Shown piece by piece: positions 34,669 to 45,847 of a stretch of DNA of 64,000 bases. The number at the start of each line of letters is the position of its first letter. Within the stretch, counting starts at the first letter, position 1. The position numbers were made by a program, and so were the translations under genes. The DNA lies in assembly GCA_022009675.1 (NCBI GenBank), contig CP091718.1:1302001-1366000 (forward strand). Reading direction: 5' to 3'. The notes under the pieces are model-generated. The model saw nothing but the letters and a program-made list of their open reading frames with translations, was not told the origin of the DNA and made no database searches. Source of the stretch: Oscillospiraceae bacterium. Lineage in GTDB: Bacteria > Bacillota > Clostridia > Oscillospirales > CAG-272.

Positions 34669-35991
34669 ATGAACAGAAAACGTCTCCGGGACTGGGGCAT
34701 TGTCATCGGCGAACTGCCAACCGGTCCCCGCAATAAGCTCTCGGATGTGCCCGGCGTTACGGTCGGACACGCAACGGTCGCGGACAGCGGACACAATACC
34801 GGACTTACGGTCATTCTTCCTGCATCCGGAAATCTGTACGCTGACAAGCTGATTGCCGCATCCCATATCATCAACGGCTACGGGAAAACGGCGGGCAGCA
34901 TCCAGCTGGATGAGCTTGGCACGCTGGAAACGCCTATCGCCCTGACCGGCACGCTCAATGTCGGCAAGGTGTCGGACGCGCTTGTTGCGTACACCATGGC
35001 GGAATGCGACCGTGACGGCGTGGCGTGCCGGTCGGTCAATCCGGTCGTGGGCGAGACGAATGACGCCGTGCTGAACCGCCTTGCCGACCGCCCGGTCGGA
35101 GCCGCGGAGCTGGCGGCGGCGATTGCGGATGCCGGCGCCGATTTCGACGAGGGCGATGTGGGTGCCGGACGCGGCACCATGTGCATGGGGTTAAAGGGCG
35201 GCATCGGCTCCGCCTCGCGCATCGTGACGGTCGGCGGACAGCACTTCACGCTGGGCGCGCTGGTGCAGACCAATTTCGGGCGGCTGGATGATTTGCTGGT
35301 CGCCGGATACCCGGCAGGTGCCGCCATCCGCCGGATCGTGTCCGCTCCGCCTGCGCCCGAGGACAAAGGATCCTGCATGATTATCATCGGTACCGACCTG
35401 CCTGTCAGCCACCGCCAGCTTTCGCGTATCCTGCGCCGTGCCGCGGTGGGGCTTGTCCGCACCGGCTCCTTTGTGGGGCACGGGAGCGGAGACGTGGTGC
35501 TCGGCTTCACGACTGCCAACCGCCTCTGTCGGGAGGAGGACGACCTGCGGCAGGTCACCCTGCTGCGGGAGGAGGCGCTGGACGGCGCCTTCCGCGCCGC
35601 CGCCGAATCGGTGGAGGAAGCCATACTCAATTCGCTCTGCACCGCCGACCGCGTCACCGCGACCGGCATGGGCGTCGCCGGGAACGAAACCGTGACGCTC
35701 GCAGGATTTTCGGAATTTCTGCCTGCTCTGCTTCCACGCTTTGCGCGGGCGCGGATGACCGGTCTTGCGCCGGGCGGGAAACGTCAAAAAAACCGGAACA
35801 GGAAAAAGCAAAAGCGCGACTGCACCCCTGCGGGTTGTCGCGCTTCTCTGTTTGTGCGTGCTGATCTGTCTGGCTCCGCCGTCCCGTGCGGCTGTGCGTG
35901 CCGCCGACACCCGCCCGACCGGAAAGGCGGCGGAAACGGTCGCCTGCGGACTGCTGTCGGACGGACTGCGCAACAGCCGGGCAGAGATTGA
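34669..35991 (+). CDS. P1 (DmpA/S58) family peptidase; C-terminal end uncertain
   Basis: An Ntn-hydrolase-type self-processing aminopeptidase. N-terminus IGELPTGPRNKLSDVPGVTVGH is typical; GTLNVGKVSDAL, VNPVVGETND, GAGRGTMCMGLKGGIGSASR and LGALVQTNFG follow; GSFVGHGSGDVVLGFTTAN contains the processing-site serine (GSGD). No signal peptide. The domain is complete by about 35720; the open frame continues to 35991 as a basic, non-family tail overlapping the next gene by 237 bases. An indel near the A7 run 35786-35792 or just before 35755 probably hides the true stop. The start at 34669 (MNRKRLRDWG) is preferred over 34633, with GAGGAGAAAG directly upstream. Confidence 0.83.
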   Translation: MNRKRLRDWGIVIGELPTGPRNKLSDVPGVTVGHATVADSGHNTGLTVILPASGNLYADKLIAASHIINGYGKTAGSIQLDELGTLETPIALTGTLNVGKVSDALVAYTMAECDRDGVACRSVNPVVGETNDAVLNRLADRPVGAAELAAAIADAGADFDEGDVGAGRGTMCMGLKGGIGSASRIVTVGGQHFTLGALVQTNFGRLDDLLVAGYPAGAAIRRIVSAPPAPEDKGSCMIIIGTDLPVSHRQLSRILRRAAVGLVRTGSFVGHGSGDVVLGFTTANRLCREEDDLRQVTLLREEALDGAFRAAAESVEEAILNSLCTADRVTATGMGVAGNETVTLAGFSEFLPALLPRFARARMTGLAPGGKRQKNRNRKKQKRDCTPAGCRASLFVRADLSGSAVPCGCACRRHPPDRKGGGNGRLRTAVGRTAQQPGRD

Positions 35992-36967
35992 TTTGCGCGC
36001 CGCCTGCCTGCCCCGCGAAGCGCTGGGGCGCGTGTTCGCGCAGGTGATGAACGGAACACCGGAGCTGTTTTACGTGGATAGCCGCCTGTCCTACACCTAT
36101 GACGCGGCAGGGGACGTGCTGAGCGTCACCCCTGCCTACCGCATGGCGGGAGAGGAGCTGGAGGCGGCGCGGCGGTTCTGGCACGATACCCTGGATCAGG
36201 TTATGACTTCCCTGCATGAAGCGCAGACGGCGCGGCAGGCGGTGCCGGGCGGGGGCATACCGGCGTGGAGTGAGGCGGACACGGTACTGTTTCTGCACGA
36301 GTATCTGGCACAGACCTACGATTACGATACGGCGGGCGATAATTTCGATGCGTTCAGTCTGTTCCGCGACGGCGTGGGGGTATGTCAGGCGTATGCGCTG
36401 GCATTCATGGCGCTGGGGCGTGCGGCGGGGCTGGAGGTGGACATGGTGACGAGCAGGGAAATGGATCACGCGTGGAATCATGTCCGGGTGGGGGATGCCT
36501 GGTACCATGTGGACGTGACGCGCGATGATCCTATCCGGGAGCCGGGGACGGCATCGGTCGTGCGTCACACGCGCCTGCTCCGCTCCGATGCGGGCATGGA
36601 GGCGGAGGGGTATACCGCTTTTTCCTGCGGGGACGGGCATATCTGTGCCGACGGGCGGTATGAAACGGCGGAGGGGGACGCGTGGTTTTCCGGCGTCGAT
36701 ACGCCGCTGACCTGCCTGCCGACCGGTTGGTTCCGGGCTGGGGCGGACACCGACAGCGGGCTTTGGATTCCGTGCGCCTTTCCGCCGGCGGGCGGCACAT
36801 CCGCGTTGCCCTGCGCAGCGTGCGCAGGGGGAATGCCCGGTGATATGGACGGGGACGGACGCCTGTCCCCTGCCGACCTTCTGTGGCTGGATATCTGCCC
36901 TCTGCCGCAGGGGACGGCGGGGCGGGCTGCCCTGCGGGAGCGGATACTGCGGGACTGCGGCAGGTAG
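35755..36967 (+). CDS. Secreted transglutaminase-like protein with dockerin-like Ca2+ motif
   Basis: About 403 residues. A signal peptide (VVALLCLCVLICLAPPSRA) is followed by a transglutaminase-like domain whose triad is visible as GVGVCQAYALAFMALG (Cys), REMDHAWNHVRV (His) and WYHVDVTRDD (Asp); such bacterial proteins are usually peptidases or protein-modifying enzymes outside the cell. The C-terminus holds one EF-hand-like repeat, GDMDGDGRLSPADLLWLD, of dockerin type. The start is uncertain: with the A7 run 35786-35792 read as six, an ATG at 35755 gives MTGLAPGGKRQK then the signal peptide; as written, only a TTG at 35765 is in frame. Confidence 0.75.
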
Positions 36968-36973
36968 GCGGCA

Positions 36974-37552
36974 TTACGTCCGGCGCCGCACGGCATCGCT
37001 CCCTGCACGAAGTACCCGGTCGGCATCCGGACAGACCGCGAACAGCACGAAACCGTCTGCCACCGTGACATCCCCCGCCTCTGCCCATGCCGCGTAGTCC
37101 GTCCCTGCCCACGCACTGCGCAGACCTTCCAGCCGTGCGCGGCAGAGTGCCGCCACCGAGAGCGCCGATGCCCGGTCGGGGCACTGCAGAACCGCCAACT
37201 CGGCGGGGTGCGGCACGGCGGACAGGAACAGTGCCCCGTCGGACGCCAGCGGCGCAGTCAACTGACCGTCCGCATCCTGCCCGCCGTCAAAGCAGTTCCG
37301 CGCCGCCGGTCCGTACAGGGCGGAGAACAGCACGCCGTCCAGGTACCCGCTGCCAGCCGGGTCTGCCCGCCGGTCGTATACCAACCCTGCCGGCAGTCCG
37401 TCTGCCGCTGCCTGCATGGCGTCCAGAATGACCAGCGCGGCAGGAGGCGGAAGGTCGCGCCCGCAGGACAGCAGTCCGGCGAGCAGAAGTTGGATTGCCA
37501 CGAGCAGAGCTGCGGCGCGGTGCGCGGCGCGCAAACGGTTCCGGTAGTTCAT
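36974..37552 (-). CDS. Putative lipoprotein, DUF4358-like
   Basis: A 192-residue protein with a lipoprotein-type signal, basic RNRLRAAHR then ALLVAIQLLLAGLLS|C. The mature part (DGALFLSAVPHPAELAVLQC, ALCRARLEGLRSAW, VADGFVLFAVCPDADRVL) has the pattern of DUF4358 proteins common in Clostridia: a conserved Glu-Ile/Leu-Ala-hydrophobic strand, an Arg-containing helix and a closing hydrophobic strand with Cys-Pro-Asp. Function unknown. GGAGG lies 8 bases before the ATG at 37552. It converges with the transglutaminase gene, leaving six bases between stops and no visible terminator. Rich in Ala and Arg codons but frame and length look intact. Confidence 0.6.
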   Translation of the reverse strand: MNYRNRLRAAHRAAALLVAIQLLLAGLLSCGRDLPPPAALVILDAMQAAADGLPAGLVYDRRADPAGSGYLDGVLFSALYGPAARNCFDGGQDADGQLTAPLASDGALFLSAVPHPAELAVLQCPDRASALSVAALCRARLEGLRSAWAGTDYAAWAEAGDVTVADGFVLFAVCPDADRVLRAGSDAVRRRT

Positions 37553-38341
37553 GGTATGCCTCCGTTACGGTGTATTCCCCTCAGTGTATGCGTCCGGGAC
37601 GAGGGGCAATACCTGCCGGGACGCCGCAAAACCGGAAAAGGTTGCCTGCTGCACGGCGGGTTATCCGATACAAATAAACAAACGAACGGTTTATTTATAA
37701 ACCAAACGTTTCTGTACTCGCCGGTTTTTGCACCGACGTTTGCACTTTAGCGGGGGTGCAGTTCCGGCGGAACGGCATCATAGGTGCAGGGCGACCGGCT
37801 CCGGACGGAGCCTTTCCTGGAAAAGAAAAACGTATATTTTTGTGAATATTCACGACACATACTCTGTGCGGAGGACGGCGGGTGGGCTTTCACCGGTCTG
37901 AATAAAAATCCGTGCGCGGGGCGCGTTCTGCACGGGATATTTTTGTTGCGAATGACGAAAAATCAGCTGCGGGCTTTTTGCAAATAAAAATATCACGGAA
38001 TATCAAGGATATTTTGCGGCTTCCGGAAATGCGCCGTCCCACGCCGGGAGCCTGCGGGAGCCGCTGTGCGTGACGGCTGTGTGATGAATGCGAAATGAAT
38101 ATGCGAATATGGGCACGGGACTGCCGCACCACGGAAAAGTGTGCACGGCAGGGTACTTTTTGCCCGTAAAAAAAGTTTGTCGAAATACAACAATTTCTCC
38201 AAAAACCCCATCCTTTTTCGGCTTGCCCTGCTCTTTGAACTTTTTCGCATAATTCTGTTATAATGATACGGTGCGATTTAAGAGATAAACGGGCAGGGGA
38301 CGCCTGCCCGGTCTGCTGTTCTTACGGAGGTTTGGAATCGG
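37553..38341. other. 789-base intergenic region with palindromes, no gene
   Basis: No credible coding region on either strand. It is AT-richer than its surroundings. Two notable dyads: GGTTTAT-TT-ATAAACC (37689-37704) and the 12-bp perfect palindrome GTGAATATTCAC (37842-37853), plus the recurring phrase GAATATGCGAATATG (about 38098). These could be operators for the lipoprotein or for the protease; the window gives no regulator to link them to. Confidence 0.5.
38235..38264 (+). promoter_or_regulatory. SigA promoter of the giant surface protease
   Basis: TTGAAC (38235-38240), 18-base spacer, TATAAT (38259-38264), about 78 bases before the ATG. Confidence 0.75.
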
Positions 38342-41300
38342 ATGAAATCACTGAAATGCCGCCTGTCTGCGGTTTTGCTGACGGCACTGTTGCTACTGCA
38401 GAGTCTGCCCCTGTCGGCAGTCGCCCGCAGTGTTCTGCCCGGTACGGGGACGTCGTCCCTGCCCGGTGACTGGAAGGGGTCGCTGTCCCGCGTGGACGGG
38501 CTGGACACCGAGTCGCTGCGCCGGCAGTATTTTTCCGCGCTGGCAGAAGCGAACCGTGCCAACTTCTCGGGCGAGCGGTGGGTTGTCGTGGAGCTGGGAG
38601 GCGACACGCTCTACACGCTCTATGAGAACTCCGCGGCGGACAGCTTCACCAAGTACTGCGAATCGTCCGAGGGACAGGCGGCGCGGGAAAAGCTGGAGGC
38701 GGCGCAGGAAGCCTTCCTGGCGCGGCTGGATGCCGCCGGCGTCGGATATGAGAAAAAGTATTCCTACACGGCTGTCAACAACGGGCTTGCCCTGCGGGTC
38801 AACTCCGAGGGGTACAAGGCGCTGAAGAACATGGACGGCGTGTCCGGCGTGTATTTCTCCGAGTCCTACGCCGTGCCGACCGTTGCGGTCAGCAACAACG
38901 CGAACGTCTACACGACGGGCATTTACAATACCACCGGCATTGACTACAAGGGCGAGGGCATGGTGGTCGCTATTCTGGATACAGGTCTGGATTACACGCA
39001 CGAGGCGTTTGTCACCATGCCGAAGAACCCGGCATGGAGCAAGCAGTACGTGGCGGACCGGATGGCGGCAAGCTCCATCTTCAACGCGAAGGCGTCGGTG
39101 GACGATGTGTACTATAACGCCAAGGTCCCCTTCGCGTATGACTACGCCGATGACGATGCGGACGTGTTCCCGCAGTACAGCTCCCACGGCACGCACGTTG
39201 CGGGTATCGTGGGGGGCAAGAGCGACTACGTGGTCAACAAGGAGACCGGGGAGACCTTCCTCGGCGTGGCTCCGGAGGCGCAGCTGGTCATCTGCAAGGT
39301 GTTCACGGACAATCTGGACAGCGACGGACTGGGCGGAGCGGATTCCATTGATATCCTTGCCGCGCTGAGCGACTGCGTGGAGCTGGGCGTGGACGTCATC
39401 AACATGAGCCTTGGTTCCTCCGCCGGCTTTGCCGACGAGAAGAGCAACAGCTTTCTCAACGGCATTTACGAGCGCATCCGCAATGCGGGCATCAGCCTCG
39501 TGGTTGCCGCGAGCAACGACTACAGCTCCGGCTTCGGCGGCGGCAACGGTACAAACCTTGCCTCCAACCCCGACAGCTCTACGGTCGGCGCGCCCTCCAC
39601 GTACCCGGCGGCTCTGTCGGTTGCTTCCATCAACGGACAGAAGGCGAGCTACATTATCGCCAACGACGATGAGAACCAGGTCGCCTTCATCACCGAGTCC
39701 TCCGACGGCAACGGCAACTCCTTCGACTTTGTGGAGCAGCTGTACCGGAAGACGGGCAAGAACAAGGGCGAGACGCTCCGTCTCAAGTATGTGGTTATAG
39801 GCGGCGTCGGACGTCCGACCAACTACACGGCACAGGTCAAGAAGCAGCTTCAGGATTCCGCGGGCTATGACGGCGTTATCGCGCTGGTCAAGCGCGGCGA
39901 TACCACCTTCGCCGAGAAGGTGCAGAACGCCATGGACAATGGCGCCGATGCTGTTATCATTTATAATAACCTGTCCGGTACCATCCGGATGTCGCTGGGC
40001 GAGGTGGACGACCCGGTTCCGACCTGCGCCATTTCCATGGACGCCGGTAAGGTCTTCGTGGACAATGCCAAGAAGAATGTCGGCACCATTTCCGTCAATG
40101 CGAACTACAAGGCAGGTCCCTTCATGTCGGACCTCTCCAGCTGGGGACCGTTGCCTGACCTTCAGCTCAAGCCGGAGATTACGGCGCACGGCGGCGAGAT
40201 TACCTCTGCCGTTGCGGGCGGCTATGATATTTACAGCGGTACCAGTATGGCGGCACCCAACATGGCAGGCGCCGTGGCACTGCTGCGCCAGTACCTGAAG
40301 ACGACGACGGACCTGTCCGGCACCGCGCTGAACGCGCGCGTCAATCAGATGCTGATGAGCACCGCCACCATTGCCCTCAACGAGGAGGGCAACCCCTACT
40401 CGCCCCGTAAGCAGGGGCGCGGGACTCGCAGGTATTGCGGACGCCATCGCCGCCGAGAGCTACATCACGGTGCGGGACAAGGACGGCAATATCCGCGACA
40501 AGACCAAGATTGAGCTGTACGACGACAAGGAAAAGACCGGCGTGTACACGTTCTCCTTCCTTGTCAACAACCTTTCCGGTAAGGCGGAGACGTATGACCC
40601 GCAGGTCTGGGTTATGACCGAAACGCTGGCATCGGACAAAAAGACGGTTGCCGAGAAGGCATACATCCCTGTCCGACAGCACGATAACGCTTGAGGCGGA
40701 CGGCAAGGCTGTCAGCGGCAACATTACGGTTCCTGCCGGGAAGACGGTTTCGGTGACCGTGACAATCAAGCTGGGCGATGCGGGACGCAAGTACCTGGAC
40801 GAGAGCTTTGTGAACGGTATGTATGTGGAGGGCTTCGTGTCCCTGCAGGCAACCGGTAAGACCAAGGTGACGATCGGCCTGCCCTACCTCGCTTTCTACG
40901 GCGACTGGAACGACGCGCCGCTGTTCGATTACAGTGAGTACGAGCTGGCTGAGAGCCAGAAGGATACCGGCGTGCCCGCAGAGGACAAGCTGGTTGCCTC
41001 TGCCGCCAGCACCAAGGTCATCGGTATGTACTACGATGACAAGTACATCCTGTCCATGGGCTCCTACCTGTACAGCATGGAGGAGTCGGACGTTGCCATC
41101 TACCCCGACCCGGACAAGATTGCTCTGTCCATGTTTGATACGGCCGGACAGCGCACCATCTACGAGCTGTACATGGTCTACGCCGGCCTGCTGCGCGGCG
41201 CGGCATACATGGACATCGAAATCACGGACGACGCGACCGGCGACGTAGTATATAAGGAAGTTAAGGAGAACGTCAGCAAGTCCTACGCGGCGGGCGGCTC

Positions 41301-44300
41301 CAACCGCGGCTCCGCCATCATGATGGAGATCAAGGCGCAGGATTGGGGACTGATCAACAACAGCAAGTACCGCGTCCACCTCAAGGGACAGCTGGACTAT
41401 CCCGGCGGCGAGAATCCCGACCGCAGTACCTTTGATTTCACCTTTACCATCGACTACGAGGCACCGCAGGTGCTGGATTACCGCATCCGGTACGACTCCT
41501 ACACCGAAAACAAGCAGACCAAGTACCGCATCTACATGGACGTGGATGTGTACGATAACCAGTATGTGCAGGATCTGATGCCCTGCTATATCCGTGATAC
41601 GAAGGACGGCAAGACGTTGACGCTGGCGACGCAGTACCCCATTCCGGTGTACGGCGAGAAGGGCACGACTTCCACGGTCAGCTTTGAGATTACGGATATC
41701 TACGAAGAGTATGTAAAGACCGGCAAGCTGTACCTGGTCGTGGAGGACTACGCCATGAATCAGACCAGCTACCTCGTGCAGACGGGTTCAGGGGCTGGAC
41801 GAGCTGACCAACGTGACGCTGAAGGAGGACGAGTTCCTCTCCCGCGTGCAGAGCACGGCAACCGAAACCGCTGCCCCCGAAACATCCGCGGAGGAGACCG
41901 GGGCGGAGGAGCAGACCGTCATCGGTAACTATCAGCTTTTCCTGGCACCCAACCAGCTGTACAAGGCGACAGTCGCCACGCCCACCGATAACACCCGCGT
42001 GCAGAATCTGGAGTTCCGGGTCGTGTCGGGCAATGAGTCCGTCGCGGTCAAGGGAACCGAGATATATGCGCTGTCCGCCGGTCGGGCGATGCTGGAGCTG
42101 TGCTACGTCGAGGGCGAACAGCAGACGGTGTACGCCGAAATCGAGCTGACGGTAGAGGGAACGCCCCGCGAACCCGCCAAGCCGGATAAGCTGACGCTGT
42201 CTCCCGTGACCAACGGCAATCACTACGTAGTGAACCTGGAGACCGATGCGGCGGTGACACTGCATCCCAACACGACGCAGGCATTCCAGGTCAGCGTTTC
42301 GCCGTGGTATGTCCAGGGCGTGGAGTTCGAGTGGAGCTCCTCCAACGACGAGGTCGCCTCGGTGGACGAGACGGGCAACGTGACGACGCATAAGAAGGGG
42401 ACTGCCTACATTACAGTCAAGGCAAAGGGCTATGACCGCCTGACCAAGTCCGTCCGCGTAACGGTGGACAGTGACTACCGCATCGTCAACTACACGCTGT
42501 ACGATTACTACGGCGGCGCCGAGTGCGTCATTCCGGAGGATCTCAACGTCATGTATCTGGACGAGGAGTGCTTCCGCAACAATACGACCGTGCGGCGCAT
42601 CGTACTGCCCTCTACGCTGACAGAGATTCCCGAGCGCGCCTTCGAGGGCTGTATCAACCTGGAAGAGATCTTTATCCCCAGCCAGTGCATCGTGATCGGC
42701 AAGCAGGCGTTCTCCGGATGCCAGAAGCTGCAGAAGGTCACGTTCGGTATGTTCGTGGACAAGGACAAGAACGAGTCGGATGTCTACACAGGCACCATCA
42801 CCATCGGTCCGGAGGCGTTCAAGAACTGCCGTTCGCTGTCTACCATCCAAAATATGAAGCGCATGACCTCCATTTGGGACAGCGCGTTTGCAGGCTGTGT
42901 CAGCCTGACCGAGATCGACCTGACCGAGCTGCGTGTCGCCGGAAACAACATCTTCTCCGACTGCACCGGTCTGACCAATGTGATCTTCAGCGAGCGGACA
43001 GCCATCGGCAAGCAGATGTTCTCCGGCTGTACGCGCCTTGCGTCTGTCACCTTCCCCGGCAACACGCTGGCGGAGGGCACCTTCAACGGCTGCTCGGCAC
43101 TGAGATCCATCACCTTTACTTCTAAGGACTTTATCGGGTTCGGCGCGTTCTCGCTTGCCAACACCGCGTTGGAGAGCGTGACGCTGCCTGCCGGCACCTA
43201 TTCGCTGGGCGAGGGCGTATTCTCCTTCTGCACGCGGCTCCGTGCCGTTTCGCTGAGCGAGGGAACGCACCTGCTGCCCGTGAGCGGAAACCAGTCCGCC
43301 TTCTCCGGCTGTGACCTGTTCGGGGCGTATACCGTCCCTGCCGCCAACCCGTGGCACACCACCGTGGACGGCATCCTTTACAGCAAGGATATCACCGAGC
43401 TTGTGTCGGTGCCGTATGCCACCGAAAGCCTGACCATTCCCGCCGGCGTGACCGCCATTGCGGGCGGCGCGTTTGCCGAAGTCACGGCACTTCGGGAGCT
43501 TGACCTCAGCGGGATTACTTCGATCGGTGCGTATGCGTTTGCCGGTTCCGGTCTGACCCACGTGACGCTGCCCGCCGGGCTGGATGCCCTGCCGGACGGT
43601 CTGTTCTACGGATGCCGCTCCCTGACCGAGGTGACCGGGCTGGATCATGTCCGCACGGTCGGTCGGGAGACCTTCCGCGGCTGTGTCGGTCTGCGGACGG
43701 TGGATATGCCTGTTGCCGAGCGCTTCGGCGAGGGCGCGTTCCGTTCCTCCGGACTCAGCACCCTGCATGCTCCTGCCCTGACTGCGGTCGGTGCGCGGGC
43801 GCTGGAGGGAACAGCCGTCACGGAGCTGACACTGCCCGCACTGGCAGACATCGGCTACCGCGCTTTCGCAAACATGAAAAACCTGACGTCTGCTGTGCTG
43901 GTGCCCTGTGACCCGCATGGATGCGTATGTGTTCTCCTCCGATGCGGCGCTTACGTCCGTGCACTTCGGGGACGGCGCGACCGTGGTCGGCGACCATGCC
44001 TTCTTCAACCAAGCTCCGGTGTGGGTTCTGACGACAGTCAGACTGCCCGACAGCATGACCTATATCGGCGCGTATGCCTTTGCCAACCAGCAGGGGCTGA
44101 CGGAGCTGAACCTCTCCGGTGTGCAGACAGTGGAGCAGAACGCCTTCACGGACTGCGCGGCACTGACTTCCGTTGACCTCTCCCGCGTGGAGACGGTCGG
44201 CAAGAGTGCCTTCTCCGGCACTGCCCTGACTGCGGCGGATCTGACCAACGCCAGCCGAATCGACGAGAAAGCGTTCTCCGGAACGCCGCTGACCTCCGTG

Positions 44301-45769
44301 ACCTTCGGCAAGCTGGAGGTGCTGGGCGCCTTCGCGTTCTCCGGCACCAAGCTGACGACGGTGACGCTGCCCGCGTCCTTCTCCTCCCTGTACTACACCT
44401 ACGTGTGGGATGTGCTGGACACCAAGGGACGTGTCAAGGAAACCCGGCAGCGTGAGGTTCAGTCCTACGGCGACGGCGCGTTTGCCAATATCCCCACGCT
44501 GACCGCCATTCTGGTGGCGGACGGCTCCGAGGCGTTTGAATCGCGTGACGGCGTGCTGTACGGCAAGGCTGTCAACGGTTCCGTCCTGCTCCAGTATCCT
44601 GCCGGACGGGACGGCAAGAGCTACGCCGCGGCGGCGGGCACGGTCCGCATCGGAAACAGCGCCTTTGAGGGCGTCGGCGTGCTGGAGGAGATCTCCTTCC
44701 CCTACACGGTTTCCGTCATCGGATCCTACGCTTTCTACAAATCGACCGTTACGCACTACACCTTCAACAGCGTGGAGGCGCCGGTTCTGCTCTCCTCCTA
44801 TGTCGATCCGGCTACGGTCAAGGACAGCGAAGTGCTGACCGCCCTGTTTGAGAGAGACAACGGACTGGGCAGCTCCATCTATTACGCCAACTTCCTTGAC
44901 TTCGTTGCCAAGCAGGTGTATGCGGATGTGTTCAACCCGGAGTTCTTCCAGCCGACCGATTTCGGTCTGCACCTGACCATCCCCAAGAACAGGGACCGGC
45001 TATGACACCAAGATATGGACGTGCTTCTTCGGCGACATCGGCAAGACCGATGACATCCAGCCTGACAACAGAACCCACGCCGCAATGAACGCAATGGATG
45101 CCATGAAGGCGCTGATTTCCGTGGCGGACATTGCCGCCGCAGACAGTCTGGACAAGCTGACTGCCGTTTCCGAGGCAACGCTGGCGGCGCGCCGTGCCTA
45201 CAACCAGGTGGTGGGCGCCGATCAGATCGCCCTGTGCGCCGACCGCTACGAAACGCTTCTGACCTATGAGAAGGCACTGCGTGACGCCAAGGCGCGGCTG
45301 GGCAGTCCCGTGGCACTGGATCGGCTGGAGCTTGCCTCCCGCCCGGATAAGATCCGCTACAACGCGGGCGAGACCTTCGATCCGACCGGCATGGTCATCA
45401 AGGCGGTGTATGCCGATGAATCCGAGGTCATCATGACCGATTACACGCTGGACAAGACGACGCTCTCTGCCGGCGACGAGTCCGTGACCGTGACGGTTAC
45501 GGCGGACGGAAAGACCTATACCCTGCAGGTCCTGCTCAATGTGCAGGGCGGGCAGGGAGACGGACACGACCGCTCCGGAGACCGAGACCGCGACCGAACC
45601 CGCCACGGAAACCGTGACCGAGCCGGATACGGATATCATCGGGACCGGAACCGAGGCATCCGCCGGAGGAACGCCCGGATGGGTTCTGCCCACCGTGCTG
45701 GCGGCAGTAGTTCTGGTCGGCGGGGCTGTGGCAGCCGTGCTGATCCTGCGTCGGCGTAAGGGCAACTGA
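38342..45769 (+). CDS. Giant cell-surface subtilisin-like protease with PA insert and BspA leucine-rich repeats (frame interrupted six times)
   Basis: About 2,473 residues when reassembled. Signal peptide at 1-30 (LTALLLLQSLPLSAVA). Subtilase S8 domain with VAILDTGLDYTHEAF (Asp), SSHGTHVAGIVGG (His) and YSGTSMAAPNMAGAVAL (Ser), holding a PA domain (VIALVKRGDTTFAEKVQNAM). Then Fn3-like/C5a-peptidase-type beta domains, a Big_2 Ig domain (EFEWSSSNDEVASVD), some twenty BspA-type repeats (LTEIPERAFEGCINLEEIFI), a FIVAR-like helical region, a Big_3-type domain, a Thr/Glu linker and a C-terminal membrane helix with RRRKGN. No LPXTG. Breaks: G4 40414-40417, C3 40667-40669, G4 41791-41794, C3 43904-43906, AGGG 44991-44994, AGGG 45554-45557, each one base too long. 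Likely digests proteins at the surface. Confidence 0.85.
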
Positions 45770-45776
45770 CACGCTC

Positions 45777-45807
45777 CCCGCCGTCCGCCCGTGAGGCGGA
45801 CGGCGGG
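45777..45807 (+). terminator. Stem-loop terminator after the giant protease
   Basis: CCCGCCGTCCGCC (45777-45789) pairs perfectly with GGCGGACGGCGGG (45795-45807) across CGTGA. No T-run, so it may only partly stop transcription before the next gene. Confidence 0.6.
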
Positions 45808-45847
45808 TGTGCCGACGTTTATCCGCAAAATGAAAGGAATGTGTACC

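Noticed and set aside
38393..40447. A 684-residue minus-strand frame under the protease catalytic domain
   Set aside because: Antisense shadow; the plus strand shows the full Asp/His/Ser subtilisin triad in the expected order.
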